A stretch of 11,093 bases of DNA from JAGNRR01 sp964612525 (GCA_964612525.1 CAZTCQ010000084.1:1-11093), one strand, 5' to 3'. Shown: positions 1 to 8,499, counted from the stretch's first letter. Made by a program: numbers and translations. Notes: generated from the sequence alone by a model not told the origin.

Positions 1-1245
1 TTTACTTACCACACCTGGTGTGCTAGGAGTGGTAGCTAATGTTGCACCTCCTAACGTTAAGTTGTCAATGAATAATGCACCACCTACATTTAAACCAAGA
101 TCAACATCAAATGCTACACTTACGTTTGAATCAGCAGGATCGGGAATTCCAGTATTTTTAAATGTAAAACTTCCGTTTTTATTTGTACAACCATCCCACA
201 TTTCTACATTGCTATTCGCTGATCCAATAATTGGTATACCAGCATTTACTCTAAAAACTCTTGTTAATGTATCTACGCTAGAATTACAAGTTGCTCCGCC
301 ACCAATGCACTCATAAGTAACCCATTGCTTCTGCAACATATCACCCTTACACTCATTAGGATATCTTAAATAACTGGAGTTAATCTGAATCCCATCTCCA
401 GGATCAAAAGATCCATCTTCTCTATCTAAATATTCTCCTTCAAGATCAAAAGAATACATACGATACCCATTTCCTAAATTTGTTAATTGAGCATTAGGAT
501 ATGCATCATATCGCTGACTAAAAGCAGGCAAAATTCCATTAGCTGTATTATTAATATAACGTCTTCTCAAATAAATATGATCCTTCAAATTAGAATACAA
601 TGATTGCATAGAATCATGTATCACCTGGTGATATGTTAGTTTCGTAATTTTACCGAAACCAGTATTGTAAACATAATTTGCAAGATTAGTTGTAGTGCCA
701 AAGGCTCCAATCATGGTATTTTGAGAAGCACTAGCCGGTACAAACGTTATTTGACCAATCCCCGTATTCATTTGTGCACTCTCCCACATTTCGTTAGGAG
801 TGTTCAATGCTGTTGGATAGGTAGCACTTAAACTTAAACTTGGCAAGCTTACACCTGTAACCTCACAAGTAGAATTTAATACAAACCACGCTCGTGTAGT
901 TGCACCAAAAGCTGGAACTGGAATATCCATGGTCAATACATTACCCGTATAGGATACTTCCGTAGCTCCAACCGGATCAGAATCAACGGTTCCGGATTGA
1001 TACGTAATTTCTCCATTACCCGGTATGGTAATAGCGACTTGCGCATCGGGCACTGCTGCTGAACCACTTGTACAAGTTGGTCCATTTTTGTTCGTTAATT
1101 CCACCCAAATCGTATCTGCAGCGCAGGCGCTGAGTATGGACGGGGTGATTACTTTCGTTTGTCCGCTCGGGGACAATTGCGCATAAACCGAGTCCGGCAA
1201 AGCACACATTCCTGCTAATAGTAGGAGTAGTAGATGTTTTTTCAT
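1..1245 (-). CDS. Secreted cell-surface protein, N-terminal part (C-terminus outside window)
   Basis: The reading frame is open from an ATG at 1245 down to the window edge without a stop (415 codons), so the gene is cut off at its 3' end. The protein starts with a clear Sec signal peptide: MKKH, a run of six leucines, and a likely signal peptidase I cut after residue 22 (VYA|Q). The mature part is rich in Ser, Thr, Gly, Asn and Val, has scattered Cys, and reads as beta-sandwich material. Residues near 45-50 (ADTIWVELTN) and 60-75 resemble the start of DUF11-type or conserved-repeat domains of large Bacteroidota surface proteins, but I cannot assign a family firmly. It lies downstream of, and in the same direction as, another giant secreted protein gene, with a strong terminator between them, so it is probably transcribed on its own. 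A T9SS tail or SdrD repeats in the missing part are likely but not seen. The coding call is firm; the function is inferred. Confidence 0.85.
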   Translation of the reverse strand, partial: MKKHLLLLLLAGMCALPDSVYAQLSPSGQTKVITPSILSACAADTIWVELTNKNGPTCTSGSAAVPDAQVAITIPGNGEITYQSGTVDSDPVGATEVSYTGNVLTMDIPVPAFGATTRAWFVLNSTCEVTGVSLPSLSLSATYPTALNTPNEMWESAQMNTGIGQITFVPASASQNTMIGAFGTTTNLANYVYNTGFGKITKLTYHQVIHDSMQSLYSNLKDHIYLRRRYINNTANGILPAFSQRYDAYPNAQLTNLGNGYRMYSFDLEGEYLDREDGSFDPGDGIQINSSYLRYPNECKGDMLQKQWVTYECIGGGATCNSSVDTLTRVFRVNAGIPIIGSANSNVEMWDGCTNKNGSFTFKNTGIPDPADSNVSVAFDVDLGLNVGGALFIDNLTLGGATLATTPSTPGVVSK

Positions 1246-1326
1246 AATTTATATTTTTTAAGATGTAATAAGGACCAACACAATGCATTGATTTATAATT
1301 ACTTAAGACATTCCACCCATTACTTC

Positions 1327-1357
1327 CAAATATTATGCCAAAAACATATATATACAA
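1327..1357 (-). promoter_or_regulatory. Candidate Bacteroidota-type promoter for the truncated secreted-protein gene
   Basis: On the minus strand a TTG at 1357-1355 is followed after 20 bases by TAATATTTG at 1335-1327. This is close to the Bacteroidota -33 (TTG) and -7 (TAnnTTTG) elements, with one extra base in the -7 box. It lies just after the terminator of the upstream gene and would give a leader of about 75 bases. A perfect 10-bp palindrome, CAATGCATTG, sits in that leader at 1281-1290. The area is AT-rich, so a chance match is quite possible. Confidence 0.3.
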
Positions 1358-1364
1358 TAAAAAT

Positions 1365-1398
1365 AAAAAAAAAAGGCTGCCCTAAAAAGAGCAGCCTT
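1365..1398 (-). terminator. Intrinsic terminator of the 1953-residue surface-protein gene
   Basis: On the minus strand, 22 bases after the stop codon, AAGGCTGC (1398-1391) and GCAGCCTT (1380-1373) form an 8-bp stem around a 10-base loop. A run of Ts follows directly (complement of the A tract 1365-1374), then more T-rich sequence. This is a standard rho-independent terminator and separates the two large secreted-protein genes into different transcripts. Confidence 0.88.
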
Positions 1399-1419
1399 AC
1401 CATTTTCTTTGCCTAAATC

Positions 1420-4400
1420 TTAATTCTTAGTAACCTTCTTAACGAATTTCTGATTCGTAAAGTTGTCTACTATTTTCACTTGATAGATTCCAGTGGCCAT
1501 AGTTGATAAGCCGTCAATTGTGAATTGATTCTGACCAGCTGCTACCATTTTACGCATCTTGCGTACAACGCTACCGTTCGTACTTATTATTGAAATATCA
1601 ACTGAAGATTCATCAGCAGACTGATATTCCACAACCAATTTATCATTGAAAGGAACTGGATAAACCGCTACCTCAAGAGAGCTTAGTTTTGGAGAAACCG
1701 TTACCACATTTGAATAGGTAAACTGACCATCATTGTCTATCGCTTTGATACGATAGTATATTACGGGCTGCTTCATCAATTCAGAAACGTTATCATACAT
1801 TTTATACGTTGTTTCACCATTCGTATTACCTACAGCCTGTTTTTCTCCTACTTTCTCGAAAGCTTGTCCGTCCATGCTTCTTTCTACATCGAACTTAGAA
1901 ACATTTACTTCCTCAAGTGTAGTCCAATTCACAGTCGACTTACTTCCCTCTAAAGAAGCTTCCGCTATCAATGAAGAAATAGGAGTTACGAATTGAACGA
2001 TTAAACCTGCATCTAATGTAGGGTTATACGTTCCACCAGGTATATTATACACTATAGTGGTACCTGCCGTCGGTAGGCCGTTCGCACCGTAAGTAATTAC
2101 GTCTATATCACTATCCTCTGCATCATTACCTACGTTTTGCGTAGTAAATCCAGTTTGTGGCGGCAAGTTTGAGAACGAAGTTTTATAAGGACCAGAAGGC
2201 AAATTAGGGAAGGTATAAAATCCATTTTGATCCGTAACAGCTGTCTGTAAAACGTTGTCGTTTTCATCAAGCAAAGTAACCACTACTCCAGGAACACCTG
2301 CTTCCGTAGGATCTTGAATACCATCATTGTTAGCATCCATCCAAACATAATTTCCTAGACCTGCAATGAGTGGAGTATGAACACCAGCATCAATTGTTGG
2401 ATCGTACTGTCCAGAGACTAACGTAATCGGTGCTGTTTTACCAGTTACCACATCAGCATCACTATCAGTAGAGTCGTTATCTCCTGCACCCTGACCAGTA
2501 AATACTGAACCAGAAGGGATATTACTAAATCCTACCACATACGTACCGGGATCTAAGTTTACAAAAGAGTAACCTCCAGTCGCATCAGTTATAGCTGTAG
2601 AAATTGGTGTTACACCATCTGCAGCGTACAAGGTAACTGTTACACCTGGGATACCCGGTTCATTAGGATCTTGGATTCCGTCATTGTTTAGATCATTCCA
2701 AACGTAATTACCTAAACCAGCTTGATCTGTGAAAATACCTGCATCTAAGTCAGGATAATTTTGACCAGCAGCTAAAGTAACCGGAGCAGTAATTCCACTG
2801 TTCGGATCTGCATCACTGTCTAAGTCATCCGTACCTGCATTTTGACCTGTAAATTCAAAGCCATTTGGTAAGTTACCAAACTGTACTGCATAATCTCCAG
2901 GTGTTAAACCTGTGAACTGATACATACCATTAGCGTCTGTAGTTGTCGTCGCAATTGGTAGACCATTTGCATCTAACAAGCTTACCATTACACCCGGCAC
3001 ACCAATCTCAGTTGAGTCCTGTACGCCGTCTCTATTTTCATCATTCCACACATAGTTACCTAAGCTAGCCAATCCTGGCGCTGGGTAAATACCTGCGTCT
3101 ATTGTTAAGTTTTCTTCTCCTCGTGCTAAAGAAATCACTGGTGTTTTACCTCCAGTAGAAGCATCAGCGTCTGCATCTAAAGCATCATCAGTTCCTTGGT
3201 TTGCTGCACTGAAGGTATAACCAGAAGGTATATTACTAAAGCCAACGACATAATCTCCAGCTGGTAAACCAGTGAAAGAATAATTACCTAAAGCATCCGT
3301 TGTTGTTGTTCCAAGAACCGTAGTTCCGTCAGCAGCATATAATGTTACCGTAACACCTGGCACACCAGCCTCACCTGGATCTTGAATACCATCTTGATTG
3401 GCATCGTTCCAAACTTTATCGCCTAAAGAAGCTGTACCTGAACCAGTATTTGCATTTGTTATTCCTGCATCAACGGTCAAGTTTACCTCACCATTTCCTA
3501 AAGGAATAATTGCCGTAAGACCAGTTCCTGGACTTACATCACTATCTAAACCATCATCCGAACCAGCATTTGGCGTTACGAATACATAGTCAGAAGGTAA
3601 GTTTTCAAAACCAACTTGATAATTACCAGCTGGTAAATTATTGAAAATATAATTACCATGTGCATCTGTTACCGTTGTAGCTAATACGTTACCCATATCA
3701 TCATACAATTTCACTGTTACACCAGCTACACCCGGCTCACCCGGATCTTGAATACCGTCATTATTATAGTCATACCATACTTGGTTACCTAAAGCACCTG
3801 TTGGTAAAGTTGGATTATGAATACCTGCATCCCAAGTCAAATCAGTTTGACCAGCTACCAACGTGATTAATGGCGTTTGATTCGTCATTGGATTTACATC
3901 TGAATCTGCAGCATCATCACCACCTGCATCAGTAGGGCTAAATACGAATCCAGGAGGTAGATTATCAAAACCTAAAATGTAATCACCAGGCGTTAGATCA
4001 TTAAATATGTATTGACCCAAAGCATCTGTTACGGTACTATCTAAAATCGTAGTTCCATCAGCTGCGTACAAGTATACCGTTACGCCAGCTACTGGAGCTT
4101 CGTTTGGATCTTGAATTCCATCATTATTTACATCGTTCCATACAAAGTTTCCTAAAGAAGCACTTGTAGGAGCTTGCTGCGTTAAGCCAGCATCTATCGT
4201 TGGGTTGTTTTCACCAGGACCTAATACTACAGGACCAGAAATTCCAGAAAACGGATCTACATTACTATCCATAGTAGAATCAGTACCTTGTCCTTGAGGA
4301 CTAAATACAAATCCGATTGGAGGCGTAAATCCTACACTATAGGTACCAGGATCTAAGTCATCAAACTGATAATTACCACTAGCATCTGTTACCGTAGTAG

Positions 4401-7281
4401 CTACCACATTACCAACGCTATCATATAAAGTAACCGTTACACCTACAAAGCCAGGCTCATTAGGATCTTGGATACCGTCACCATCAAGGTCATTCCATAC
4501 TTTATCTCCCAGACTAGCCGTAGTTGGCGTTGGGAAATAAATTCCAGCATCAGCAGTCATGTTTGAATCTAAAGCCGCTAAAGTATAAGTTCCTGTTTGA
4601 CCAGTACTAGGATCTACATCAGAGTCAGAAGCATCATCAGCTCCAGCATCTTGACCTGTAAACACATAGTTTGGAGGCAGTGTAAATCCTACGTTATAAT
4701 CACCCGGTTCTAGCTCGTCAAACAAGTAATAACCATAAGCATCTGTAATTGTAGTTCCTACTACATTACCAGCTGCATCATATAATGTAACGGTTACACC
4801 CGCAACACCCACTTCATTGGCATCTTGGATACCGTCTTGGTTTACATCATTCCATACATAGTTTCCTATCTGTGCTAAACAAGCAAAGTCTTTTGAACGT
4901 AAATTATAGGAGCTTGTTTTATCATAACAGGTACCTGGTGCAGTTACACGTACTGTATAAACACCCGTGTCTGCAGTAGAAACTGGGAAACTAATTCCAG
5001 CATTCGTACTAATAATCGAACTATCAGGACCTCTCCACTCATATGTTCTACCACTAATGTTAGAGTCTACCCAAAAGGCAATCTCACTCAAGTTACAACT
5101 TGGTAAATTTTGACCGATAAATAATCTTGGTTGTGCTGGCTCTCTTACTGCTAAGTTCTGCAATGAACTATTTCCACATGCATCTATAACTCTTAAGGTT
5201 ACCAAATCATAAGTCGTTGGTCCCATTAGCGTAAATATATTGCTAGACTGAGCAGGCTGTGGATTATTAACTGGCGCCGTAGAAAGAATTTCATAGGTAT
5301 ACGGAGCTATTCCTCCAGCTGCTATAGCAATAACATCAGCATCTCCACTAGCACAATTTAATGCAATAGATCTTTTTAAAGAAGGCTGTACATAAGGTTC
5401 AATCGTAACTGTATCATATAAAACTTCACTAGTACAAAATTCACTAAAGAATTTCATAACATAAGTTCCTACAGGCAAGTCAGTTTCTGTATACGTACCT
5501 GTGTGATTACCATTATCAAAATCGTTTAAGATTAATGTACCCGGTGTATTAATATTCCAAAGAGACAATTTAGCATCAAACCATGAAGGCAAGTCACTCG
5601 TAAAGTTGAATGTAATATTTCCTTTGTTTACACATAGCGGTGTAACCTCACCAAAGAATTCATTTGGTTGGTGACCCGTCGGATGTGCTACAATAGTTAC
5701 CGTATCTTTTCTTCCACAAGAGTCTGTAATTATATAATTATAAGTCGCTCCTGGTGTTCTATCATAAAAACTTGTGCTAGAACAAGTATTGAACTCGCCT
5801 TGATTCGCATTTCCTAAAGAACTTGAAGTATTTGTTTTTGTATCTAAAAGAGTAGCAAATGTTGCGTCATATTCTTCAATAGTTACAGGAGAAACTGCTC
5901 TACAAGGAATGCCCACTCTCATACGGATACCATTTACTCCACAGCTAGTGAAAGTTTGTCCATTACCACTCCACTCGTGACCAACCGTTACAACTCTAGT
6001 TTCAGTTTCACCACAAGCATCAGTTGCCGTGATTGTATAAGTACCATCTGGTAAACCTTCATAAACATTACCATTTAATGTTCCGGCACTAGGAGAAATA
6101 GAATAAGTTAATGGTCCAACATAAGTAGAAGTCGTAGAACCCAAAGTAACATCTGTAGTCATACAATTTCCATTATAATCTTCAGAACTAAAAAGGTTCA
6201 AACGTACTCTTCTTGATGGAGCAGCTTTTACAACGCCACAAGCATCTTTAACTACTGCCGTTGCGTTATTGTCAATTGCTGTAAAATCTAAAGGTAAAGT
6301 TGTTCCCCAAACCGTATCACCAGCAGCTCGAACTACACCGTACATTACAGGGGAAAAAGGATTTCCTACAATATTTACTGAAGTTAACTGATGCGTTTCA
6401 GCAGAAGCACAACTGTTTTTTATGAAAGCACTAGTCGTTACACTAAAGTCTGTGTTGTTTGTAATTAAGTAAGGAGCTGTTTTTACGTTTCCACAAGCAT
6501 CTTTAGCAAATACTAAAACGTTTCCAATATTTGCATCAGGCGTTGCAAAACTCAAAGGCAAAGTTGTCGTGTATATAGTATCTCCTGGTCCACGAACCAC
6601 ACCATAAGTCACTCCTGTCATTGAGGCAGGCCATGCTAGGGTATCAAGAGTATATTGACCACAAGTAACTTTAGAACCTTCTACGTCACTGACGCTCCAA
6701 TCAAAATTAGCGATTGTAGCCTGTCTAGTTTGAATGTTACCACAACTATCCGAAGCTCTCACAGAATATGTCCCTGCTGGTAAACCCGTAAAGATACCCG
6801 TAGTGTTTGTGGTATTTACTCCCGCTGGACCTGATAATATTTCGTATGTAAAAGGCGCTCTTCCGTCTGTTGAAGTAGCATTTAATTCACCATTCGTACC
6901 ATTGGCACAATTCGTTACCGCCGTAGGTGTAACATTCAATGAAGGTTGCGCATAGGTTCCAACAATTGTAAAATTGTAATCTGTAAAACAGTTACCGTCT
7001 CCATTGTCAATTACACGCACCGTGTAGCTTCCCGGAGGCATACCCGTAAAACTATTCGTAGCAGACGGCCCAATGTAGGTAAAGTCTGTTGGAAAGGCAG
7101 TCATATCATAGGTGAAAGGACCAATTCCAGTGGCGCTATCAACTGTTACGGTTCCCGTCGCTACGCAGCGCGATTCGGTGGTTACGATTACTGCGCTGTC
7201 GCCGCAGAGTGCATACGTTTTTTTGTTGGCGAAGCACAAGCCCAACACGACCATAAAGGTTAGAAGTAGTGATTTTTTCAT
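1420..7281 (-). CDS. Giant T9SS-exported surface protein with eight SdrD B-like repeats
   Basis: The product has 1953 residues. It begins with a Sec signal peptide (MKKSLLLTFMVVLGLCFA..., likely cut after TYA at residue 24). Residues 25 to about 800 form a series of Ig/SprB-like modules of roughly 75-100 residues, several ending in a D-(A/S)-C-G motif; the motif cysteines are near 180, 263, 348, 423, 522 and 702. Residues 805 to about 1759 are eight tandem SdrD B-like domains, each opening with a (S/A/G)LGN-VW-D signature and an acidic DGIQDP-type loop expected to bind calcium. Residues of about 1765-1865 look fibronectin-like (VNWTT..., YYRIKAID), as often seen just before sorting domains. 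The last 85 or so residues match the type A T9SS sorting domain (YPVPF near 1874, then G-IYQVKI, ending KKVTKN). The protein is therefore expected on the cell surface or released, perhaps as an adhesin or stalk-like filament; that role is inferred. ATG at 7281 directly precedes the signal peptide. The start codon lacks a clear Shine-Dalgarno sequence, as is usual in this phylum. Confidence 0.95.
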   Translation of the reverse strand: MKKSLLLTFMVVLGLCFANKKTYALCGDSAVIVTTESRCVATGTVTVDSATGIGPFTYDMTAFPTDFTYIGPSATNSFTGMPPGSYTVRVIDNGDGNCFTDYNFTIVGTYAQPSLNVTPTAVTNCANGTNGELNATSTDGRAPFTYEILSGPAGVNTTNTTGIFTGLPAGTYSVRASDSCGNIQTRQATIANFDWSVSDVEGSKVTCGQYTLDTLAWPASMTGVTYGVVRGPGDTIYTTTLPLSFATPDANIGNVLVFAKDACGNVKTAPYLITNNTDFSVTTSAFIKNSCASAETHQLTSVNIVGNPFSPVMYGVVRAAGDTVWGTTLPLDFTAIDNNATAVVKDACGVVKAAPSRRVRLNLFSSEDYNGNCMTTDVTLGSTTSTYVGPLTYSISPSAGTLNGNVYEGLPDGTYTITATDACGETETRVVTVGHEWSGNGQTFTSCGVNGIRMRVGIPCRAVSPVTIEEYDATFATLLDTKTNTSSSLGNANQGEFNTCSSTSFYDRTPGATYNYIITDSCGRKDTVTIVAHPTGHQPNEFFGEVTPLCVNKGNITFNFTSDLPSWFDAKLSLWNINTPGTLILNDFDNGNHTGTYTETDLPVGTYVMKFFSEFCTSEVLYDTVTIEPYVQPSLKRSIALNCASGDADVIAIAAGGIAPYTYEILSTAPVNNPQPAQSSNIFTLMGPTTYDLVTLRVIDACGNSSLQNLAVREPAQPRLFIGQNLPSCNLSEIAFWVDSNISGRTYEWRGPDSSIISTNAGISFPVSTADTGVYTVRVTAPGTCYDKTSSYNLRSKDFACLAQIGNYVWNDVNQDGIQDANEVGVAGVTVTLYDAAGNVVGTTITDAYGYYLFDELEPGDYNVGFTLPPNYVFTGQDAGADDASDSDVDPSTGQTGTYTLAALDSNMTADAGIYFPTPTTASLGDKVWNDLDGDGIQDPNEPGFVGVTVTLYDSVGNVVATTVTDASGNYQFDDLDPGTYSVGFTPPIGFVFSPQGQGTDSTMDSNVDPFSGISGPVVLGPGENNPTIDAGLTQQAPTSASLGNFVWNDVNNDGIQDPNEAPVAGVTVYLYAADGTTILDSTVTDALGQYIFNDLTPGDYILGFDNLPPGFVFSPTDAGGDDAADSDVNPMTNQTPLITLVAGQTDLTWDAGIHNPTLPTGALGNQVWYDYNNDGIQDPGEPGVAGVTVKLYDDMGNVLATTVTDAHGNYIFNNLPAGNYQVGFENLPSDYVFVTPNAGSDDGLDSDVSPGTGLTAIIPLGNGEVNLTVDAGITNANTGSGTASLGDKVWNDANQDGIQDPGEAGVPGVTVTLYAADGTTVLGTTTTDALGNYSFTGLPAGDYVVGFSNIPSGYTFSAANQGTDDALDADADASTGGKTPVISLARGEENLTIDAGIYPAPGLASLGNYVWNDENRDGVQDSTEIGVPGVMVSLLDANGLPIATTTTDANGMYQFTGLTPGDYAVQFGNLPNGFEFTGQNAGTDDLDSDADPNSGITAPVTLAAGQNYPDLDAGIFTDQAGLGNYVWNDLNNDGIQDPNEPGIPGVTVTLYAADGVTPISTAITDATGGYSFVNLDPGTYVVGFSNIPSGSVFTGQGAGDNDSTDSDADVVTGKTAPITLVSGQYDPTIDAGVHTPLIAGLGNYVWMDANNDGIQDPTEAGVPGVVVTLLDENDNVLQTAVTDQNGFYTFPNLPSGPYKTSFSNLPPQTGFTTQNVGNDAEDSDIDVITYGANGLPTAGTTIVYNIPGGTYNPTLDAGLIVQFVTPISSLIAEASLEGSKSTVNWTTLEEVNVSKFDVERSMDGQAFEKVGEKQAVGNTNGETTYKMYDNVSELMKQPVIYYRIKAIDNDGQFTYSNVVTVSPKLSSLEVAVYPVPFNDKLVVEYQSADESSVDISIISTNGSVVRKMRKMVAAGQNQFTIDGLSTMATGIYQVKIVDNFTNQKFVKKVTKN
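2005..4869 (-). repeat. Eight tandem SdrD B-like protein repeats (about 116-122 codons each)
   Basis: In coding order the units start at 4869, 4515, 4158, 3795, 3429, 3066, 2718 and 2361, and the last ends near 2005. Unit lengths are 118, 119, 121, 122, 121, 116, 119 and about 119 codons. Each contains a VW-D-N-DG-QD opening, a GVTV-LYD strand, a TTTDA-G-Y-F turn, a PG-Y-VGF strand, a DSD-D acidic patch and a closing DAG(I/L). Unit 6 is shortened in the acidic patch and unit 8 carries an insertion there (around TYGANGLPTAG). The units are clearly homologous in protein but diverged in DNA, so this is an old expansion and not a recent slippage array. Confidence 0.9.
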
Positions 7282-7581
7282 TGTTATTTATTTTAGTTTA
7301 AACGGCTTGGACAATTAGTAGGTTATTCAAGCCGAGTGCAATAGTATTTATTATTCGCTCAAAATAGTCTTATCAGTCAATCTCCTAACAGGTCATTAGG
7401 AGATAGAAGAGAAAGAAAAATTGGGTAACCCAACAACGCGAAACCTTTGTAAACAAAGCATTTAGGGAAACATTTCTAAAATACATATGTGATGCGCACT
7501 TCAATTAGTTGAAAGCTAAATGCTTAGACAACCAAAAATTTAAAAAGCTTTGTTAACGAAAAAACACAATACTGAGGCCAT
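7282..7581. other. Non-coding gap with several inverted repeats
   Basis: This 300-bp gap lies between the isomerase gene and the giant surface-protein gene, both on the minus strand. I see no coding region in it. It holds several dyads: ATCTCCTAA (7380-7388) with TTAGGAGAT (7396-7404); TTGGGTAACCCAA (7421-7433); CTTTGT (7445-7450) with ACAAAG (7453-7458); AAGCATTTAG (7456-7465) with CTAAATGCTT (7516-7525); and GTAAACAAAGC (7449-7459) with GCTTTGTTAAC (7547-7557, one mismatch). The promoter of the giant gene must lie here if it is transcribed separately. No full TAnnTTTG box is present; TACTATTG around 7340 on the minus strand is a 7/8 match without a well-placed TTG. Confidence 0.6.
7411..7433 (-). 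terminator. Possible weak terminator after the isomerase gene
   Basis: On the minus strand the dyad TTGGGTTACCCAA (7433-7421) can form a 5-bp stem with a 3-base loop and is followed by TTTTTCTTTC. The stem is short and lies about 150 bases after the stop codon, so it could equally be an operator-like palindrome for the downstream gene. Confidence 0.28.
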
Positions 7582-8499
7582 TTAAAGAATTCCTTCTCTC
7601 ACTAGATCATGAAGATGTATCATCCCGACGTATTCATTTTTCTCTAGGACTATCAACTGAGAAATACTTTTATCTCTCATTAGTTTAAGGGCTTCTACAG
7701 CTTTTGAACCTGACGAAATAGTTATCGGTTCACGGTTCATAATGTCTGCTGCTGTCATTGAATCAAATTGCATATTCTTCTCAATCATTCGTCTTATATC
7801 CCCGTCAGTAATCATTCCAATGATTTCATTTCTGTCCAAAACAGCGGCAGCGCCCAATCGTTTTGAAGTAATTTCTAAAATAACTTCATTGATTGTTGCC
7901 TCGTGCTGCACCTTCGGTTTTTGATTTTCATCGCACAAATCATCCACTAGTAAATAAAGTTGTTTACCCAGAGCACCGCCCGGATGAAAACGAGCAAAAT
8001 CCTCAGGACCAAAACCTTTAAGTTCTAACAAAGACACCGCCATGGCATCGCCCATTACGAGCTGTGCAGTCGTGCTAGAAGTTGGTGCTAAATTATTCGG
8101 GCAAGCCTCTTCACTAACCGTACAATTAATAAAAAAATCAGATTGCTTTGCCAAGTATGAGTTTTCGTTGCCACAGAGCGAAATAATTTTATTGCCAAAA
8201 TTTTTCACCAACGGAATCAACACTTTGACCTCCTCACTCTCACCACTTTTAGAAATTAAGAGCGATACGTCGTCTGGCTGCATCATACCCAAATCTCCGT
8301 GAATCGCATCAGCCGCATGCATAAAGATAGCGGGAGCACCTGTGCTGTTAAAGGTCGCCACTAACTTCTGAGCGATATTGGCACTTTTACCAATGCCGCT
8401 AATAATCAATCGACCTTTACTCTCATGAACACATTGAACCGCCTCTGCGAAGGATTCGTCCACTAAGTTTTCTAAGGCCGCCACCGAAGCCGCCTCCAA
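7582..8499 (-). CDS. kdsD: D-arabinose-5-phosphate isomerase, KpsF/GutQ family (SIS + two CBS domains)
   Basis: This cytoplasmic enzyme interconverts ribulose 5-phosphate and arabinose 5-phosphate, the first step toward Kdo for lipopolysaccharide. Counting from the TTG at 8499 (305 residues), the SIS domain spans about 29-180 with GIGKS at 35-39, HAADAIHGDLGM at 61-72, SKSGES at 83-88, EEACPNNLAPTSSTT at 130-144 and HPGGALGK at 172-179. Two CBS domains follow at about 185-243 and 248-305. The four residues I recall as catalytic in E. coli KdsD (Lys59, Glu111, Glu152, His193) correspond to Lys38, Glu90, Glu131 and His172, a constant offset of 21. This version is therefore about 20 residues short at the N-terminus. 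The frame stays open upstream to a TAG at 8574-8572 and encodes family-like sequence (SSARKTIALEA), but holds no ATG, GTG or TTG beyond 8499. The real start may be a rare codon such as ATA at 8544. A perfect -7 box lies just upstream. Downstream is a 300-bp gap before the giant surface-protein gene. Confidence 0.93.
   Translation of the reverse strand: MEAASVAALENLVDESFAEAVQCVHESKGRLIISGIGKSANIAQKLVATFNSTGAPAIFMHAADAIHGDLGMMQPDDVSLLISKSGESEEVKVLIPLVKNFGNKIISLCGNENSYLAKQSDFFINCTVSEEACPNNLAPTSSTTAQLVMGDAMAVSLLELKGFGPEDFARFHPGGALGKQLYLLVDDLCDENQKPKVQHEATINEVILEITSKRLGAAAVLDRNEIIGMITDGDIRRMIEKNMQFDSMTAADIMNREPITISSGSKAVEALKLMRDKSISQLIVLEKNEYVGMIHLHDLVREGIL

Noticed and set aside
20..316. Plus-strand 98-codon ORF
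   Set aside because: It is antisense to the secreted-protein gene, whose frame is continuous and has a good signal peptide; the product has no family features.
1016..1357. Minus-strand 113-codon ORF overlapping the start of the truncated secreted-protein gene
   Set aside because: It lies in another frame over the signal-peptide region and the promoter, and its product looks like an out-of-frame translation with no recognisable domain.
2005..4869. Repeated DNA pattern as a possible CRISPR array or recent tandem duplication
   Set aside because: The period of about 350-365 bases is coding, the units are diverged at DNA level, and the pattern is fully explained by SdrD B-like protein domains.
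6734..7318. Three overlapping plus-strand ORFs opposite the start of the giant gene
   Set aside because: They are antisense shadows that arise from the GC-rich 5' coding end; no start signals or domains are visible.
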